DNA of 42,405 nucleotides from Oligoflexales bacterium (GTDB lineage Bacteria; Bdellovibrionota_B; Oligoflexia; Oligoflexales; RGVZ01), in the NCBI GenBank assembly GCA_947479535.1, contig CANJZQ010000019.1, positions 1-42,405 of the forward strand, read 5' to 3'. A program made the translations under genes and the position numbers. Numbering within the stretch: position 1 is the stretch's first letter; every line of letters begins with the position of its first letter. Positions 41,752 through 42,405 of the stretch are shown piece by piece. The notes beneath the pieces were generated by a model. The model saw nothing but the letters and a program-made list of their open reading frames with translations. It did no database searches and was not told the DNA's origin.

Positions 41752-41773
41752 CCTCCGTGAACGTTTACGGAGG
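41752..41773 (+). promoter_or_regulatory. Hairpin that sequesters the dprA ribosome-binding site
   Basis: CCTCCGT (41752-41758) pairs perfectly with ACGGAGG (41767-41773), loop gaacgttt. The right arm contains the Shine-Dalgarno GGAGG, eight bases before the dprA ATG at 41781. With no T-run, it is not a good terminator; it could lower or regulate dprA translation. Confidence 0.5.
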
Positions 41774-41780
41774 TTGGCCA

Positions 41781-42405
41781 ATGAGTATTTCCATCCTGAA
41801 TTTTTCGACGGCAATCCTGCATGTGGCTTCTCAGAAGGCAAATCGTTGGATCCGGCCTCCCGATCCAGCGGTCTTTGCGGCATGCCTGAACACGGGGATC
41901 TGCTCCCTTTGGGATGATGGTCCACTTCCTGATCCTGCGGCTGCAAGTCGGGGTGATTGGAACGAGGTGGTCAAACGGCTAGTCCCCGCCATGCCGGAAG
42001 TATTTCCCGAAAAAATTGCGGCCGACCTGGATGGTCTGGTTCGTGCGTGTCACGATTTTTTCGTGGCGCTTCGAAGTGCTGGGGCTGCCTACATTCCATT
42101 TTGGAGCGAGGGTTATCCAAGATTGCTGCGCCAGATTTCGGATCCACCCATGGGCCTGACCATCGCCGGTGATGGAGCCTTGCTGCTGCGGCCGTCCGTC
42201 GCTGTGGTGGGGTCAAGGTTTGCGGCAAATTGGGCGTTGGAATGGGCAAATGATTTTGGCAAGCTGTCTTCGGCGGCGGATATTCCGGTCGTGAGCGGTG
42301 GTGCTTATGGTTGTGACGCCGCGGTGCATAACGGGATGCTGGCGGCCCGCTTCGACGGTGTGCCAGCCATTGCCGTGTTTGCGGGAGGACTCGGGAGCCC
42401 CTATC
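41781..42405 (+). CDS. dprA: DNA-processing protein DprA (3' end outside window)
   Basis: 208 residues are visible before the window ends. An N-terminal part of about 95 residues (SAM-like in this family) precedes the start of the Rossmann domain: IPFWSEGYPRLLRQISDPPM, VAVVGSRFAANWALEWANDF, PVVSGGAYGCDAAVHNGML and PAIAVFAGGLGSPY. DprA loads RecA onto incoming single-stranded DNA during natural transformation. The usual SGLARGIDxxAH motif here reads SGGAYGCDAAVH, a modest divergence. The ATG at 41781 has GGAGG eight bases upstream, inside a hairpin. It follows the LysM gene by 54 bases. Confidence 0.92.
   Translation, partial: MSISILNFSTAILHVASQKANRWIRPPDPAVFAACLNTGICSLWDDGPLPDPAAASRGDWNEVVKRLVPAMPEVFPEKIAADLDGLVRACHDFFVALRSAGAAYIPFWSEGYPRLLRQISDPPMGLTIAGDGALLLRPSVAVVGSRFAANWALEWANDFGKLSSAADIPVVSGGAYGCDAAVHNGMLAARFDGVPAIAVFAGGLGSPY

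Overview
The window looks like a chromosomal segment of a Gram-negative, predatory- or gliding-type lineage, most likely Bdellovibrionota/Oligoflexia or a former deltaproteobacterium. The reasons are an MglA-type GTPase behind dnaX, many lipoprotein signals, TPR and LysM envelope proteins, a PilZ protein, two beta-barrel-like proteins ending next to other genes, PlsB, and moderately GC-rich coding sequence. This assignment is inference; there is no rRNA in the window. No prophage, transposase, plasmid gene or CRISPR array was seen.

Layout. 1-2539 (-): the 3'-truncated gene of a secreted Ig-like repeat protein with a Pro-Thr tail. 2690-2816: a tandem repeat. 2805-7508 (-): Cys-rich lipoprotein, alanine dehydrogenase, PhnP-like metallo-hydrolase and a short RecQ. 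7574-8812 (+): aspartate kinase. 8841-9713 (-) and 9883-10326 (+): envelope proteins. 10292-13289 (-): unknown protein, divergent MglA, dnaX and SRP RNA. 13302-16481 (-): fused secDF and an Ala/Lys-rich exported protein. 16703-16792 (+): tRNA-Ser(GGA), convergent with an exported ParB-like protein. 17712-21130 (+): a coupled pair of haem-c-type lipoproteins, the second a sugar-dehydrogenase-like propeller. 21153-21573: inverted and tandem repeats. 21577-25167: uppP, small membrane protein, YtfJ-like, DHH phosphoesterase and cutA. 25259-27248 (+): folE, yciO-like, lipB. 27562-29781 (-): TPR lipoprotein and ctpA. 29941-38064 (+): rodZ-like, hairpin-rich leader, panC, plsB, rsgA, acyl-CoA dehydrogenase and a degenerate EEP-fold lipoprotein. 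38061-38690 (-): beta-barrel-like protein. 38773-42405 (+): PilZ protein, TPR lipoprotein, LysM protein and truncated dprA.

Most genes are housekeeping or cell-envelope genes: secretion (SRP RNA, SecDF), lipid and wall precursor supply (PlsB, UppP), proteolysis (CtpA), cell shape (RodZ), cofactors (PanC, LipB, FolE) and replication/DNA uptake (DnaX, DprA). The less ordinary material is a run of six hairpins before panC, an MglA homologue with an altered switch II motif, two families of expanded intergenic repeats that abut stop codons, the haem lipoprotein pair, a tRNA terminator that lies inside the tail of a ParB-like gene, and a hairpin that would hide the dprA ribosome-binding site. Nothing seen amounts to a clearly new defence or mobile system.
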